Shown: piece by piece, positions 25,895 through 37,856 of the stretch
How positions within the stretch are numbered: position 1 is the stretch's first letter
Layout of the letters: the number at the start of each line of letters is the position of its first letter
Source of the DNA: Phoronis australis
Lineage: Eukaryota; Phoronida; Phoronidae
DNA length: 64,000 nucleotides
Reading direction: 5' to 3'
NCBI GenBank assembly: GCA_002633005.1
Contig: NMRA01000093.1
Coordinates: 249,441-313,440 of the forward strand
Notes under the pieces: generated by a model
What the model was told of the DNA's origin: nothing
What the model saw: the letters and a program-made list of their open reading frames with translations, nothing else
Databases searched by the model: none
Translations under genes and position numbers: made by a program

Positions 25895-28476
25895 CCTATT
25901 ATTCTAAAATGTAAAACATATTACATCAGCCCTGCCCTAACCTCATGAGTCACCTCAAGCAAGTGGTACATGTATATGCTAGTAAACAAACAAAACAATA
26001 AAACTTATTCAACCTAGACCATTTTCAGTCTACTCCTGACACATTCAAAAACATGAGATGCCATGTTCAGCCGAAGCACCAACCTCAGGTTCCGAGAGGC
26101 AGTCTTGTTTTGCGACAAATACAGACGGACCATATTCAAAGAAGATATGATTTTTCATAGGCTATAAAAACAACAACATATTTTCCTTTGCTTTACTGTC
26201 TTATTCACAACCAAGTCAAGGATTCGTTGAATTTATACTTTCCCAGCTGCGGGGATGCTAACATCTGTAGGTATTTAGCCCCATGCACCGACATCAGAAA
26301 TGATGCGTTTTTGCAAAGAAAATCGTTTACCAAAGAGTTAATGATATAGCTGCATGTGCCTAAGGTTCACTAATAGGTGCATGCGCCTAAGGTTCGCTAA
26401 TAGGTGCAGGTGGGTGTCCCTTGTACATGTATAAGCACATGCTTTGGGTACAGGCACACACATTGTCTTCGACATAATCTTTCCTGGGAGACATTTTTGA
26501 GCGACTTAGTTTGACCGTGCACTTCCTAAAGTCACCGCTTACTTGTGGAATTTTATGAAACTGTAAGAATAGACAATAGTCCACTTGCGTGACCAATTGG
26601 TTTAATTGTTTTCATATTCGCAACGGATGGACGAAAATATTAAACTCGACTTGGATATGCATAATAACAACAGATTCAAATTTTCATTTCATTCTGGCAA
26701 TAATGGGCCTTCGTGCAAAAACACGTACGAGCTGAAATAGTTTGGTCTCAGCAGCAAGAAAAAAATCATCAAGGTACCGATTGATGTATTAGAGGAGAAA
26801 AGTTAGGAAAGAGTCAGCCAGATTCTGGGAATAAAAAGAGGGATAGCTGAGCAACAGGTGTCGGAATACCTGTTGCATCACGTCCTTGTAGTGTCCAAAA
26901 CACTGACGAAGAAAAAAACTGTCAGAACACACAGTTACAAACCCCAATCGCTAAACTACTATCGCATCAGAGGCTACCTTTTTCTAAAAAAAATGTAGTG
27001 GTCTTGGAACTTTCATTAAAACAATACATAAGAGGCTTATCTTTCTTTCGTGGATGCGAATCTTTTTAGCAGTAGTGATAATTTTACACTGATAAGCCGG
27101 TAAATCTTGTTTCATTTGACTGTTTCAAAAACAGCCAGTGAAAAAGAATTCTAGTTCGTAAGGGCTACTTTTGACAGAAAAAGGTGTATATATGCAATCT
27201 ACTTCAACAGTCCAAAAACGTATTCCAAACATGATGTCTATAGGTGGAAAAGTGATAATGACTAAAATCGAGAGCGTTCACACACGCCCATCTTAAGCAT
27301 CATAAACAGAGAAATAAGGAATGCTAAGTACTGTCAGATCATAAGGCAGATCGGACGTCCGATCCGCTGCCTAAAAACATCACCCCGAATGCTTGTCAGA
27401 CGTGTGATCTACCTTTTAGTTGCTCGCTTCAAAATCGAACTTGCCTTCTTACTGTGAGAAACTGACCACAGCCCAATGCTGTAATTTGTGTGTACAATCC
27501 TCTCTTCGCCCACGACTACACATTATTGTCCAAAATATCAGCATTTTGTATTTCAATGTCACGGTAATTACTTGTAAACCCACAGACAGGTGATACTGTT
27601 AAGAACGCTCGTTTTCAGAAGTTGATCTCCCTTCATATAAAACGACCTACACATGTTAAAAGTCCACATCTGAACGCGGCATAACATTATTTACCATTAG
27701 CCACTCGGAGGTTCAGCAGACGTAGCTCTAAAATTGATGGGTGACATCATTTCATTAATAAAAACAAAGCTGATGAATTTCACGCGCATGAGTTGCTAGG
27801 CAGATAAACACGGTGGACGTCAAAATGTAACATTATCAGTGGAATTCAACGGCACATTAACAATTGTCGGCTTCATTTCATTACAAACCTGTCCGCTAAA
27901 TTTCACAGGGAATACTGGAGTCGAGTGGCCGCAGAAAAAAATAGTGCCAAAAACTTAAATTGTCGCTACAGAGTTTAGTTCCAAATAGACTCGCCATCAT
28001 CTTCAATACAAGGGAAATAAGATACCTGTAATTTATATACATGTAAGTAAGCCGTAACGGTGTTTCGCGGAAATAAAGACAACCGCCGGCGATGGACCGG
28101 CGAATATAGGCAACTGTCTTCAAATCCGTCGTACCAGCATTGGGACTATGTGCTAACTACATAACATTCATCAAGAAACTTGGTGTTGTACATAGTGAGG
28201 CATATTCGCGCAGATTTGCCGTTAAGGGCGCTAGCAGTTGCCCGATTCGTCGGCAAACCACAACCAGTCAGTGTCTTAGCTACACGGTGAATCCCATTCG
28301 TAATGCGTTTCACGAGAGGCCTGCAAACACGATTACCAAAATATTCAAATAGCAATCGGAAGCAAGGCATCAAACGTTTACAACCTTGGACAATTTGCAT
28401 GTGTATCGTCTCCTTGGTGGAAGCATGTACGACACATTTGACCAAGTTTCACCAAACAATTTTCCAGATGTAAAAA
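25895..28476. other. No gene seen
   Basis: Anonymous sequence. Small items: a 31-bp direct duplication around 26342-26402 (CCTAAGGTTC.CTAATAGGTGCA) and a perfect 9-bp stem (GCAACAGGT / ACCTGTTGC) at 26851-26876. Confidence 0.45.
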
Positions 28477-28796
28477 CAGGTGACAAGAATTACGCCTACG
28501 CTCTAGGCGGCCCAACAGGTGCCAAGAATTAAGACTACGCTCTAGGCGGCCCAACAGGTGCCAAGAATTAAGACTACGCTCTAGGCGGCCCAGCAGGTGC
28601 CAAGAATTAAGACTACGCTCTTGGCGGCCCAACAGGTGACAAGAATAACGACTACGCTCTAGGCGGCCCAACAGGTGACAAGAATTAAGACTACGCTCTA
28701 GGCGGCCCAACAGGTGACAAGAATTACGACTGCGCTCTAGGCGGCCCAACAGGTGGCAAAAATAAAGACTATGCTCTAGGCGGCCCAACAGTTGTC
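28471..28796 (+). repeat. 39-bp minisatellite, about 8 units
   Basis: The unit GCGGCCCAACAGGTGCCAAG plus AATTAAGACTACGCTCTAG repeats about eight times with few changes (GTGACAAG/GTGCCAAG, ATTAAGACT/ATTACGACT). 39 is a multiple of three, so the reverse strand stays open with a 13-residue repeat (LGRLERSLNSCHL). There is no family match, and forward-strand units contain stops. The array is more GC-rich than its surroundings. Confidence 0.95.
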
Positions 28797-28978
28797 AAAT
28801 ACGTCTGGAAATGACCGTTGACAGTTTTGGTCACGACATAAAGCTATTCGTTAAAAGTTTCCTGAAGTTCCTTCAAGGTCGCCTTGGTCAAGTATTTGGA
28901 ATTACGCTGAAATTGAGTACAAAAAAATGTTTGCAAACATTTACTGAAATATGGCGCTGTACCAAAGTTTAACGGTAG

Positions 28979-30216
28979 CTAATTTTTGATAGAGAAGTTC
29001 AAAGTTTACTTACCGATTATACATTCTATCCCCCTACCGTTTGAAGTTTATTTTAGCAAGTGATTCTAAACAGGGAAGAATGGATCAGTACGAAAATAAT
29101 CATGATGATGTAACTCGAGAAACAATCGCCTCGAAAAACTAAAATAAACATTGTGAACACATCTCACCAGGATATATAAACAAAAAATTTTTAAGATCCG
29201 ATTCGGTGACGCTAGAGTCGACCTTTTGAAGCTCTCATGGAATATCAATTAAAAAAAGTTGTTTTATTTCTGCGAAACTACGTCAGTGTTAAACTTATTT
29301 AGTTGCAGGTACAAGTGTAACGGTGACAATCACCGTTACGTGTTCGTAAACTTGCGTCATTTTACTGACACATTAACTCTTATATATTTTTTGTCATTGA
29401 AAGCACTGGCAGTGGTGTCAGGGTGTAGCGTCACAAATGCCGCAAAATGTACGTGCGCCATAACTTTTTTCGAGTTGGTGTGACGGGGTTGCGTTCCAAC
29501 GGGAAGTTTCTGTTTCTTGCAAGGAAAACAAGATCATACAAGGGTTTGCGAGAAATCGCTCCGCATTACAATCGAATCACGTGATCACACTCGTTCCCCT
29601 TGAGTGTGTTCTTACATCAATTTCTCCGACGGCTCTAATAATTTGATACCGTGCAACCAGTTCACACCACATGCAGGTGATTTTACCTTCAAAACCCGGC
29701 AGTGTTGTTCTATGTCATCTGTCGAAGAAGTCTGTCCACAGCTCCCCCTTAGCTATGAAATGCAATGGCACGGGTTTTTACGTTATCGGATGTTTTTATT
29801 TGTGAAATACAGTAGACATCCAAGTTTTATTATGAATAACAAGGTTGCAATGACGAAACACAGATCTTCAGAAATCTCTTTACCATAAACATGTTCGTTT
29901 TGTTCAAATGTTTCGCATATCTGAGCTTTATTCTTGCACAAATACCTGTCTGGATTTTAGTGACTTTTGTCAAATTTAAAAAAAATAGTACTTAATTTCA
30001 AGGCTCAAATGTACAGGGCTGTTACTTTACATGTATTTGAGTGATGTCGTGATTGACTTCGTTTTTTGGTGCGCGCGCTTACTACAGTGGCTGCAAATTC
30101 GAATACAGGCGCGTGTTGCTAAATATACGCAGGCAGTATACCTTGACAAAATTATGATTTTCGTGCTGAAGCGTTGGTAGTAAAGTTCATTGATATTGCG
30201 TTGATAGTGATAGAGT
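28979..30216 (+). repeat. 1.24-kb block, first of a near-identical pair
   Basis: Aligns end to end with 30218-31452, differing by a few substitutions and single-base indels. The copies are separated only by the N at 30217. The copy ends at GATAGTGATAGAGT, exactly where the second copy continues into unique DNA. No gene is evident; the ORFs shared by both copies add no evidence because the copies are almost identical. Confidence 0.9.
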
Positions 30217-30217
30217 N

Positions 30218-31452
30218 CTAATTTTGATAGAGAAGTTCAAAGTTTACTTACCGATTATACATTCTATCCCCCTACCGTTTGAAGTTTATTTTAGCAAGTG
30301 ATTCTAAACGGGAAGAATGGATCAGTACGAAAATAATCATGATGATGTAACTCGAGAAACAATCGCCTCAAAAACTAAAATAAACATTGTGAACGCATCT
30401 CACCAGGATATATAAACAAAAAATTTTTAAGATCCGATTCGGTGACGCTAGAGTCGACCTTTTGAAGCTCTCATGGAATATCAATTAAACAAAGTTGTTT
30501 TATTTCTGCGAAACTACGTCAGTGTTAAACTTATTTAGTTGCAGGTACAAGTGTAACGGTGACAATCACTGTTACGTGTTCGTAAACTTGCGTCATTTTA
30601 CTGACACATTAACTCTTATATATTTTTTGTCATTGAAAGCACTGGCAGTGGTGTCAGGGTGTAGCGCCACAAATGCCGCAAAATGTACGTGCGCCATAAC
30701 TTTTTTCGAGTTGGTGTGACGGGGTTGCGTTCCAACGGGAAGTTTCTGTTTCTTGCAAGGAAAACAAGATCACACAAGGGTTTGCGAGAAATCGCTCCGC
30801 ATTACAATCGAATCACGTGATCACACTAGTTCCCTTTGCAAGTATTCTTACATCAATTTCTCCGACGGCTCTAATAATTTGATACCGTGCAACCAGTTCA
30901 CACCACATGCAGGTGATTTTACCTTCAAAACCCGGCAGTGTTGTTCTATATCATCTGTCGAAGAAGTTTGTCCACAGCTCCCCCTTAGCTATGAAATGCA
31001 ATGGCACGGGTTTTTACGTTATCGGATGTTTTTATTTGTGAAATACAGTAGACATCCAAGTTTTATTATGAATAACAAGGTTGCAATGACGAAACACAGA
31101 TCTTCAGAAATCTCTTTACCATAAACATGTTCGTTTTGTTCAAATGTTTCGCATATCTGAGCTTTATTCTTGCACAAATACCTGTCTGGATTTTAGTGAC
31201 TTTTGTCAAATTTAAAAAAAATAGTACTTAATTTCAAGGCTCAAATGTACAGGGCTGTTACTTTACATGTATTTGAGTGATGTCGTGATTGACTTCGTTT
31301 TTTGGTGCGCGCGCTTACTACAGTGGCTGCAAATTCGAATACAGGCGCGTGTTGCTAAATATACGCAGGCAGTATACCTTGACAAAATTATGATTTTCGT
31401 GCTGAAGCGTTGGTAGTAAAGTTCATTGATATTGCGTTGATAGTGATAGAGT
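30218..31452 (+). repeat. 1.24-kb block, second of a near-identical pair
   Basis: Starts CTAATTTTGATAGAG directly after the N, matching 28979. See the first copy. Either a very recent tandem duplication or two haplotypes placed one after the other by the assembler. Confidence 0.9.
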
Positions 31453-31930
31453 GGTAACATAGATTTGTCGATTTTGGCGATGGTGGTGATGATAGTGGGC
31501 CATTGGTTGTAACGGTAGTAAGTGTGTCCACGTGGTGGTTATGGTAGTGGCGGTGGCGATAAAGGCGGATACGTTAGCCTCATGTTGGAGGTTGGAAGAG
31601 GTTAGTTTGTGATTTTAATGATGTCGGCGAAGATGGCTTTTTTAAGTTAAAACTTGTTTGGTGGCAGGGATGTCGGTGGTCTTGGTGGTCCTGGCTGTGT
31701 TGACAAAATACGACTGATCGGAGAAGTTATCTGTGCACTGTGCTTGTTCGGATGGCAAACTTGGTAATAATAAAAGACACAACTGACGGTGCTCTTATGA
31801 AAATAATTGTTATGGTAGCTATGGCTGTAGTGAATAGCGACGTGTCGATAGCTGTTATGGCATTGTTGCTAGTAATGACGAAGGCGACGATAAGGATGCT
31901 GGCGGCTATATTTTTCACTTTATTGATGAC
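31453..31930 (+). repeat. Degenerate GGT/GAT-rich low-complexity DNA
   Basis: Imperfect runs such as GGCGATGGTGGTGATGATAG and GGTGGTTATGGTAGTGGCGG. Triplet-biased simple sequence; the ORFs rich in Met, Ile and Val on both strands follow from it. Confidence 0.6.
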
Positions 31931-33640
31931 AGTTCACCGCAAGACACGTGTGATGAGCCATGCCTTGTCAATCAGAAAGGCGTCGACTTTTACAAACATC
32001 AAAGACATTTAATGGGATAACAAGTTGTATCGTTTGCAGTTATTTATTCATTGAATTGACATTATATTGACATCATGACCCAAAACAAACACCGTAGAAT
32101 GCATCTACGCCGAAGGCAAGAGTGGGTGTAGTCTTGTTCATGACAATCTAGTTATGAAGGCCCTAAATAAAACTATCCAAACTTTGCAGCTTTGTATCTC
32201 AGGGATGTTTGGTCGGATTCATACGAAAAGTTGTGTACTGTTCTCCAAAACAATATTAGGAATTCGCTTTTAAAACGATCCGCCAAGTATGAGGGTTACA
32301 AAAATCAGACTTTTGTAATTTTTATAAAAATACACTGTAAAATCGTAAATGAATTGATATTTTAGATAATTTTAACACTGTTTTGAGATTTCATCTTGAA
32401 CATGCATCTCAATGAAATTTGGCCATGTTATTGATTTTATTTTGCTATGAAGGTACTTTATTTGGTACTAAATTTTACTAAACATGTTATAGCGACAAGA
32501 CATTATTTGATTGTTTTTCCCAGAAGGAAACGGTTGGCAAATCTCACAATTGCTTTCTTTAATATTTTACATTCGCTAAACTCGCAAACAGTGGATAGAT
32601 TTGTTTGCAAATTAGAAATTTACAGTTTTCTTACAATTTAGTTTTCTAGTGAACGGTCTCTACTGTTTAGCGTAATGTACACAAATTGCTACATTACGAA
32701 ATCACGTTTTCTAATTTAAATAATTGGCTGCGCTTTGGACAAACATATCCAATGCGACAGTTATTACAGGTAAATTAAGAAATGACATGCACTTCAAATG
32801 CGATGGCAAATTAAGTGGAATTCCCATCGGACTTCGGAAAGTGAATCTGAGAGACGCGGAGAAAATACATATTATATCGTAATTCCTGTTACCTGAAAAC
32901 ACCATTAAAACACAAACGAATATTTAAACTGTTTAATTTAGGAAATAATTGCAAACGTTTTCTTGTGTACCGAAACTTTTGTAGTTAAAGTTGATAAATA
33001 ACAACTTAAAGGAAACGAACAGCGTCGGTTACGCTGTCTCACCCAGAGAGGGAGAGAGGGAAAGAGACAAAGGGAGGNACTTTTAAATCTGAAATAATAA
33101 ATGAATGTGGTTTTGAAATTCATTTTACCTTGTACGGCTCTAAAAGTATATTTGTACACTCATGGCCAGATGAAATGAGCAAAACTACATAAAAATGAGA
33201 TGGATATAACAGTGTCCATCGGCGCTCTAAGCAGAAAAGAGTCGACCTACCGTGGTAGAGGTTTCTATTGAATGCCGTCTCCAGTTGAATAAAACACCAA
33301 AGTACAGATTAATAATAAATTCACTGGGATGTTTACACTGTAGGGACAATCTTTGGCCACTTTCAGTTTTTTTCCGCAAGTGATGAATGACCACACCACT
33401 CCAGGCTAGACATTTTTAGTTGAAGAATCAGTTAGTTCCCATTACGGTTAGGAGGTCTTCTAAGAAATCATTAAATCAGCCCTGTTCAATCAGACACACC
33501 GCTCCAGAAGAGTTTTTGATTTTTAACCCTTCGAAGTTTATAATTTGCAATGGGGCTATTCAGAGAATTCTCCTCGCGGTGTCGCTGCTGTACTAGTGGT
33601 GATTGGATTGTGCATGCGTCGCTGTCTGCATGTAAGTAAA
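31931..33640. other. No gene seen; isolated N at 33078
   Basis: Anonymous AT-rich DNA. A purine-rich tract (33045-33077) leads into the N at 33078. Unlike the other three Ns, no duplicated flanks are visible here. Confidence 0.45.
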
Positions 33641-33663
33641 CAGCTCATAAAAAGACGGAATTG

Positions 33664-33878
33664 ATGTCAAAATACATCATCGCGCTAAGCCTTATTATTG
33701 CTATTGTCCCTGGTGCAATTCTTCGATAGCTGGTCACAAATTCCAAAAAGACCTCAGGTTATTACAGGCGTGGAGAATTGCGGTCAAAAGGGTCAACCAA
33801 CTGACAAAAAGTGTGTGGATGCCGAAGCCCCGTGTGTGCTCTATGCATTTCGACTGGGCTACTACATAACGCTACTTG
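33664..33878 (+). pseudogene. Candidate first exon of a secreted protein, frameshifted
   Basis: ATG at 33664 opens a 21-codon frame (MSKYIIALSLIIAIVPGAIL) that looks like a signal peptide: short N-region, a hydrophobic core and small residues, then TAG at 33727. One frame over, an open reading runs from 33689 to a good donor site (TTG|GTAAGT, 33878/33879) with three cysteines (ENCGQKGQ, KKCVD, APCVLY). Joining the two would need a single-base shift between about 33690 and 33725. This could be a decayed gene, a sequencing error or coincidence. No family is recognised and no downstream exon was identified. Confidence 0.25.
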
Positions 33879-33884
33879 GTAAGT

Positions 33885-35494
33885 TTTTAGCAATCAGTTT
33901 CTATCGACGTCGTTCGGTAATGTTATCCGGACCAGTAACCCCACTGAATAACGGGTTTATTGAGTGGAACTAAGTGTTTCTTTTCGAAAACTCACCCGGG
34001 ACTCGGATGCCGGGTAGGCCAGCAGCACATATTCACATATTGTCCTCCAGGGGTGGGAGTGCGCCCAATATAAGAGGTGTATGGTACGTGACGCTCAGAA
34101 GTCAAGGGTGGCTTTTTCACAGCAGTTTCTCTTCAAAAGTATGCTATAACCAATAAAATTCCTTATTTTATAGCGGACCCCACCCCTGACACTACCAGAT
34201 TAGTTACCGAATTAACATGAAAAAGCTATGCAGTAAATGTCGTAACATTGCATTGGAACAAAATTGACACCTAGAATGAATTTTAATTCTTGAAATCAGA
34301 AGCACATTTTAAGTGTCATGAACAATACACATTGTTAAATCACTTTTAGCCTGTTTCACATATTTTAATTCAGGTCTTAAATAAGACTTGGGCACAAAGA
34401 TTATTAGTTTCTGCATATAAACATGAAGATGAAATGTCAATATGTTCTGCCTTACAAAAGTAGATTTGTCTTGTGTTTTCTTTTATAACTTGCTAATATT
34501 TCTCTGACTATTGTGTTACAGGTGAGAGAAAACGACTGAAACTAGCCGCTTGACCGTCTATTTTACCTTTGGACAAAGTGAAAAGCAATCCTTCTGCAAT
34601 AACCTGAGAGAATTGAACCTAATTCAGAAAGTCAGCCCTTGATATGCCTGATTATGGATTCTGTTGCATTGGGAAAATTACAATTGTTTTAACAATGTTG
34701 TTTCTTTGTATGTATGTAGTTGTTCAGTTTGCAATTTTGTTTTTAAATACACTGATAATTGTTTATTCTCGAATCTTGTGCATAGCAGATTCTTATCCAG
34801 CTACCTACAATTGAAAACACACTTAAAATACACAAAACTTAAAATGTCCAAAGGCCTTCTTCATAAGGCTCTAAAAATAATTACACATACAAACAAATCA
34901 AATGCAAACAAAGGGAATACTTCATTTTGATCGCTGCACACTTCTATAGGTTAACAGGAAAATGACAATTCGCAAGCGTAATCAGTAATTATTTCAGCTT
35001 TATCAAGAATAAGCACAACTGCACTGTATGGGGCTTTAAAACTGAAGAAATATTGTGGTTTGAATAATTAGTGACAAACTTGCCTGTTGATGAAAAATTT
35101 ATTCGATCACCAAGTGTAACATTAACGGGCTTTCTACTGACAATAAGACAATCGATGCAGTCACTGAATAATATGTGCCAAGTTGAAAAGTTTTACCATT
35201 AGTACAAAGCCTTTCTTTTGAAAGGAAAAGTTAATGTCATTCAGTGAGAAAGGACAGGTATTTATACCAGATGCTTTTGGTTTTCATTTCACTGGGATCT
35301 AGTTTCAATGGCCTATAGAAGCGCTTGTAAAAAAGGTACAGTTCCTGCACATGGCTTTCTTTCAGGCAACCTCATTCAGCCTCAATAACATCCACAATTA
35401 GGTTCTTGAAGGTAAACACAACAGCATATAACTTGACTCGTTTTGTGCCCAAAATCTGACACTGAACTAGACCAGAGTGTCACTATGTTTCTTT
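33885..35494. other. No gene seen
   Basis: Anonymous AT-rich DNA following the candidate exon. I could not place a second exon. Confidence 0.45.
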
Positions 35495-35499
35495 AGCTT

Positions 35500-36520
35500 C
35501 AGTCCCTCATGGGATCCAAGAGCTTTTTGGGGCATGAAAAGGTAACCATTTTCCTTTGGTACCACAGTGCTCTATGGACATCCTCATGCTTGGATATGGC
35601 CGTCAGGTTAGCTCTGGTGGGTGTGGTCAGGGGAGCCAAGAGAATGACACTCAAAATTGAGCTAGATCAACTTTTCTGGTAACCACTTCAAACTGCCTTG
35701 GATGCCTACTACCATATCCACTGTATCAAAATTGGTCACTGCCAGACAATTTCAGTGGTGGGGAGTAACAGCCAGACGGTTATAAACAAGTTAAAAAATT
35801 GAGCTAGATCAATACAAGAGGTAACCACATGAAACCAGTTTCAAAATATTCACCGTGAGCACAGGTATCACGAATGAACACTGCCAGAAAAATCTAGTGG
35901 TGGGTTAGCCCCGCCAGACACGCCCAAATACTCAAGTTGAGCTCCATGTAGATCGACACACCAGGTGACCATTTGAAACCAATTGCACGATGTCCAGCAT
36001 CACTGTGTATGGCACAACATTTAGATGTCAGACAATTTCAGTGGTGGGGTGTCCTTGCCAGACGATTATCAAAAATGTTTAAAAATTGAGCTAGATCAAC
36101 CCAAGAGCTAACCGATAATACCAGTTGCAAAATATTGACGGAAGCCCAGGTATCACAAATAAAAACTGCCAGACAAATCTAGGGGTGGGTTAGTCCCGCC
36201 AGACACGCCCAAATACCTGAGTTGAGCTGGATCAATCCACTAGGTAACAGTTTGAAACCAGTTGCACGATACTCAGCTTCACTGCACATGGCATAACAGT
36301 AAGATGCTAGACAATTTCAGCGGTGCGGTGCCCCTGCCACACGACTAAAGAAAGGGCTAAATTTGAAGTAAATCAACCCAACAGGTAACTACATGAAACC
36401 AGTTGGAAAATATTCTACGTAGGCCCACGTATCATGAATAAACACAGTGAGACAAGTCTAGAGGTGGATTAGCCCAGCCACACACGACAAAATGTCTGAG
36501 TTGGGACAGATTTATCCGCC
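35500..36520 (+). repeat. Satellite of about 140-bp units in a dimeric arrangement
   Basis: A GAGCTAGATCAA-type start recurs at 35659, 35801, 35939, 36088, 36224, 36365 and 36498, spacing 133-149 bp. Each unit then has a GGTAACCA...TGAAACCAGTT part and a GCCAGACAATTTCAGTGGTGGGG part. Two unit types alternate: one with GCCAGACACGCCCAAATAC, the other with a CACTG..TGGCA.AACA segment. The true period is therefore about 280 bp. Decayed units extend upstream towards 35500. Confidence 0.85.
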
Positions 36521-36679
36521 AGGAAATAGTTTGAAAAATGTCGAGCAACATTCTGCATGCAACAAAAGATACTTTACAGACATTTTCAGCCGTGGGACAG
36601 TAGCGTGCAGAGATTTGGTCGACGCAGGGGCGACTTTTTATTGGACGCCTCTCTCAACTCAAATGCATATATTCTATTT

Positions 36680-36745
36680 AGGCCCGTAGCCAGCATTGAG
36701 CGGGGAGTGGTTCGAATTTCATGAACGGTGGACCTTATATGTTTT
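36680..36745 (+). repeat. Fragment of a CCCGTAGCCAG-type MITE
   Basis: GGCCCGTAGCCAGCATTGAG, then GGTTCGAA and GTGGACCTT, resembles the phrase at 48619-48660 (CCCGTAGCCAGGGGGGTTCG). Only one end is present. Confidence 0.4.
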
Positions 36746-37123
36746 GCAAACGTCGACACTGTAGAGTATTCGGCAAGTCCTTTGACGCAACTCAATTAGG
36801 GGGAAGGGAAATCTGTATGCACAGCGATGAATCTCAGCTTTATCTTTATGAGATGAGATGGAATTTGTAATACCAGAAAGAGGATGCTGTGAAGGTTGCT
36901 CGCAAAGAACGGGACACAAATTCGGATGTAATGTGGTGCAGCAAGAGAACATTCTCGCATCAGCTCCTGCCAAAGTTTCAAATCAGCCATTCTTAAATGA
37001 GTGATTACAACTCATTGCATACTCAGACGGAAATATGAAGTTTAGTCGGCGAATGACTTAATTGGCAAAATTGTTTTTCTGGTTCTATTTCAGCGTGTTA
37101 CTTAAGTTGCTTACATCTCTGGA

Positions 37124-37856
37124 AATGGGAACATCCCACTGATTTCGAAGGTTCACTACTCGAAGGTTCACTATTACGAACTTCACTACTCTGAAGATTC
37201 ACTGCTCCAAAAATATCCAAACTTTCAAACTCAGATGTGACTATTAACCTTTAACATGCAAACATAAACGATCGTTTGGCTATTAGATGCACCTATACCG
37301 AAAGCAACGCTCGGGCACTAAAACACTTTGTTTGTATTTCAAGTAGACGTGACCACCGCCTCCAGCTGACAAGCCCAACTAAGGAAACGGTGGACAGATT
37401 TCACTGTGCATGATCGAGAAATTGCCCGCATGTCTTAAAATGAGCACGCACTTACATTTTAAAAGGATCTGAAGTAGAATACTGATGAATTATCAACCAT
37501 GACACATTCATCAAATCCCCATGTCAAGATCGCATTGCAGTTCGACGCACACGGCTGGGTTGAAACTAAATGAAGTTAGTTACCAGTTTTCACGAAGTCA
37601 GGGAATCCCATTCAGTCTTGATAAATTCGAAACCGCCATTGGTCGCCGCAGCCTTGACGCGTGCAACAGATGTTGTCTCTACTTGAGAATACGAGTCGTG
37701 ATCTCACAATCCAGAATAGAGAACTGTCGGAGATTTGGAATAGTGGAAATTGAAAGTAGTGAATTTTAGAAGGTATCGAACCTTCGGAGTAGTGGATATT
37801 CGGAGTACTGGACCTTCGGAGTATTGAACCTTCGTCATAGTGACATGGAACTTCCT
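37124..37856. mobile_element. Second fold-back element with 16-17-bp subrepeats
   Basis: The left arm (37124-37208) contains successive units CGAAGGTTCACTACT, CGAAGGTTCACTATTA, CGAACTTCACTACTCT and GAAGATTCACTGCTCC. The right arm (about 37755-37856) contains the same units inverted (GGAGTAGTGGATATTC, GGAGTACTGGACCTTC, GGAGTATTGAACCTTC). The outermost bases (GGGAACATCCCAC... and ...GTGACATGGAACTTCC) are also inverted. About 550 bp of unique DNA separates the arms. No credible ORF inside. Unrelated in sequence to the element at 18748 but built the same way. Confidence 0.7.

Noticed and set aside
28378-28788. 136-codon reverse-strand ORF
   Set aside because: Mostly the translated 39-bp minisatellite; kept as a finding to check but not called as a gene.
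28471-28796. Possible CRISPR array
   Set aside because: Repeats are directly adjacent with no unique spacers, and the window is eukaryotic. The same applies to 5342-5735.
29259-31124. ORFs repeated in both 1.24-kb copies, apparently conserved
   Set aside because: The copies are almost identical DNA and probably an assembly duplicate, so shared ORFs are not evidence of selection.
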